From Steroidobacteraceae bacterium (lineage in GTDB: Bacteria > Pseudomonadota > Gammaproteobacteria > Steroidobacterales > Steroidobacteraceae): a stretch of 64,000 nt of DNA. A program made the position numbers and the translations under genes. The stretch spans positions 1 to 64,000 of the forward strand of contig JALORN010000001.1 of NCBI GenBank assembly GCA_025458905.1, given 5' to 3'. The notes beneath the pieces were generated by a model, which saw only the letters and a list, made by a program, of their open reading frames with translations, was not told where the DNA came from and made no database searches. Below are positions 63,823 to 64,000 of the stretch, in pieces (positions within the stretch are counted from its first letter, which is position 1; the number at the start of each line of letters is the position of its first letter).

Positions 63823-64000
63823 GCGGCACCTCCTGCGGGGCCGGCCAGCAGGCCGGCGAGTTCGGACGGGAAGCTGGCCCAGTCGCGCAGCCCCTCGAGC
63901 ACGCCGAGGCTCGCGCCGTCGCGCAGCACGAGGATCGATGGATACTTGCGCACCCCGAACTGGCGCGCAGCCGTGCGGCTCTCGTCCGGCGGCAGCACCG
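63819..64000 (-). CDS. hupG: Hydrogenase assembly protein HupG (HyaE), thioredoxin-like, C-terminal part
   Basis: The last 59 residues of a gene that runs off the right edge. The frame reads ...RTAARQFGVRKYPSILVLRDGASLGVLEGLRDWASFPSELAGLLAG, the second half of the thioredoxin-like HyaE/HupG fold with the conserved YPS (cis-proline region) and EGLRDW. This protein is a chaperone for the Tat-targeted small subunit. Its stop overlaps the hupH GTG start. Confidence 0.88.
   Translation of the reverse strand, partial: VLPPDESRTAARQFGVRKYPSILVLRDGASLGVLEGLRDWASFPSELAGLLAGPAGGAA

Overview
The window is a dense, very GC-rich chromosomal stretch (about 70% G+C by eye) with no rRNA, tRNA, insertion sequence, prophage or CRISPR array. 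Coding density is very high: no gene-free gap exceeds about 250 bases, and many neighbours share ATGA, GTGA or TTGA stop/start overlaps. The gene families (RpoD, DUF349, CysB, a thermostable-hemolysin-family protein, FecIRA-type signalling, many TonB receptors and exported hydrolases) suggest an environmental gammaproteobacterium, perhaps near Steroidobacterales, Nevskiales or Xanthomonadales. That placement is inference; there is no rRNA to test it.

Layout. 1-523: the 3' end of rpoD, with a 6-residue tandem duplication in the -35-reading helix-turn-helix region. 0.77-6.0 kb: an SGNH lipoprotein, then a sigma factor/FecR/TonB-receptor surface-signalling operon read leftward. 6.2-10.4 kb: a five-gene overlapping operon (thermostable-hemolysin-family protein, AMP-forming ligase, heme-oxygenase-like diiron protein, short-chain dehydrogenase, TPR protein). 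10.4-18.5 kb: a giant periplasmic TPR protein, a GNAT acetyltransferase, a RES/Xre toxin-antitoxin pair, DUF2059 and DUF1838 proteins and an exported SDR. 18.6-22.4 kb: a CarS-like protein, a DUF349 protein, and an overlapping gene whose product carries all catalytic residues of light-dependent protochlorophyllide reductase (LPOR). 22.4-29.2 kb: a leftward accessory/catabolic group (EthD, flavin-reductase-like protein, TonB receptor, SnoaL-like, DUF885 peptidase). 29.3-34.1 kb: amidohydrolase, DUF3311 and SSS symporter operon, EipA, and an exported flavin-barrel protein with a CxxCH motif. 34.1-42.6 kb: an exported methyltransferase, an exported Sel1/ASCH protein, a second DUF885, an aldo/keto reductase, a TIGR04076 protein, then a PrnB/tryptophan-dioxygenase-like heme protein coupled to a kynureninase-like PLP enzyme, with a divergent Lrp regulator and a pair of matching inverted repeats between them. 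42.7-53.1 kb: beta-propeller hydrolase, DUF2721, methyltransferase, VOC protein, cysteine-synthase-like enzyme with divergent CysB, PhyH dioxygenase, second DUF1838, and a double beta-lactamase-fold hydrolase. 53.1-64.0 kb: a leftward [NiFe]-hydrogenase maturation operon hupG-H-I-J-K-hypA-B-F-C-D-E-X, running off the right edge.

How it fits together. The Hup/Hyp set with HypX (CO ligand supply in air) and HupG/HupH/HupI points to an oxygen-exposed, H2-oxidising uptake hydrogenase whose structural genes should lie just beyond base 64000. LPOR raises the possibility of aerobic anoxygenic phototrophy, or of an orphan enzyme kept for another purpose; no other bacteriochlorophyll gene is in the window. 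A large share of the remaining genes encode enzymes that carry Sec, Tat or lipoprotein signals, so much of this region works in the periplasm or outer membrane.
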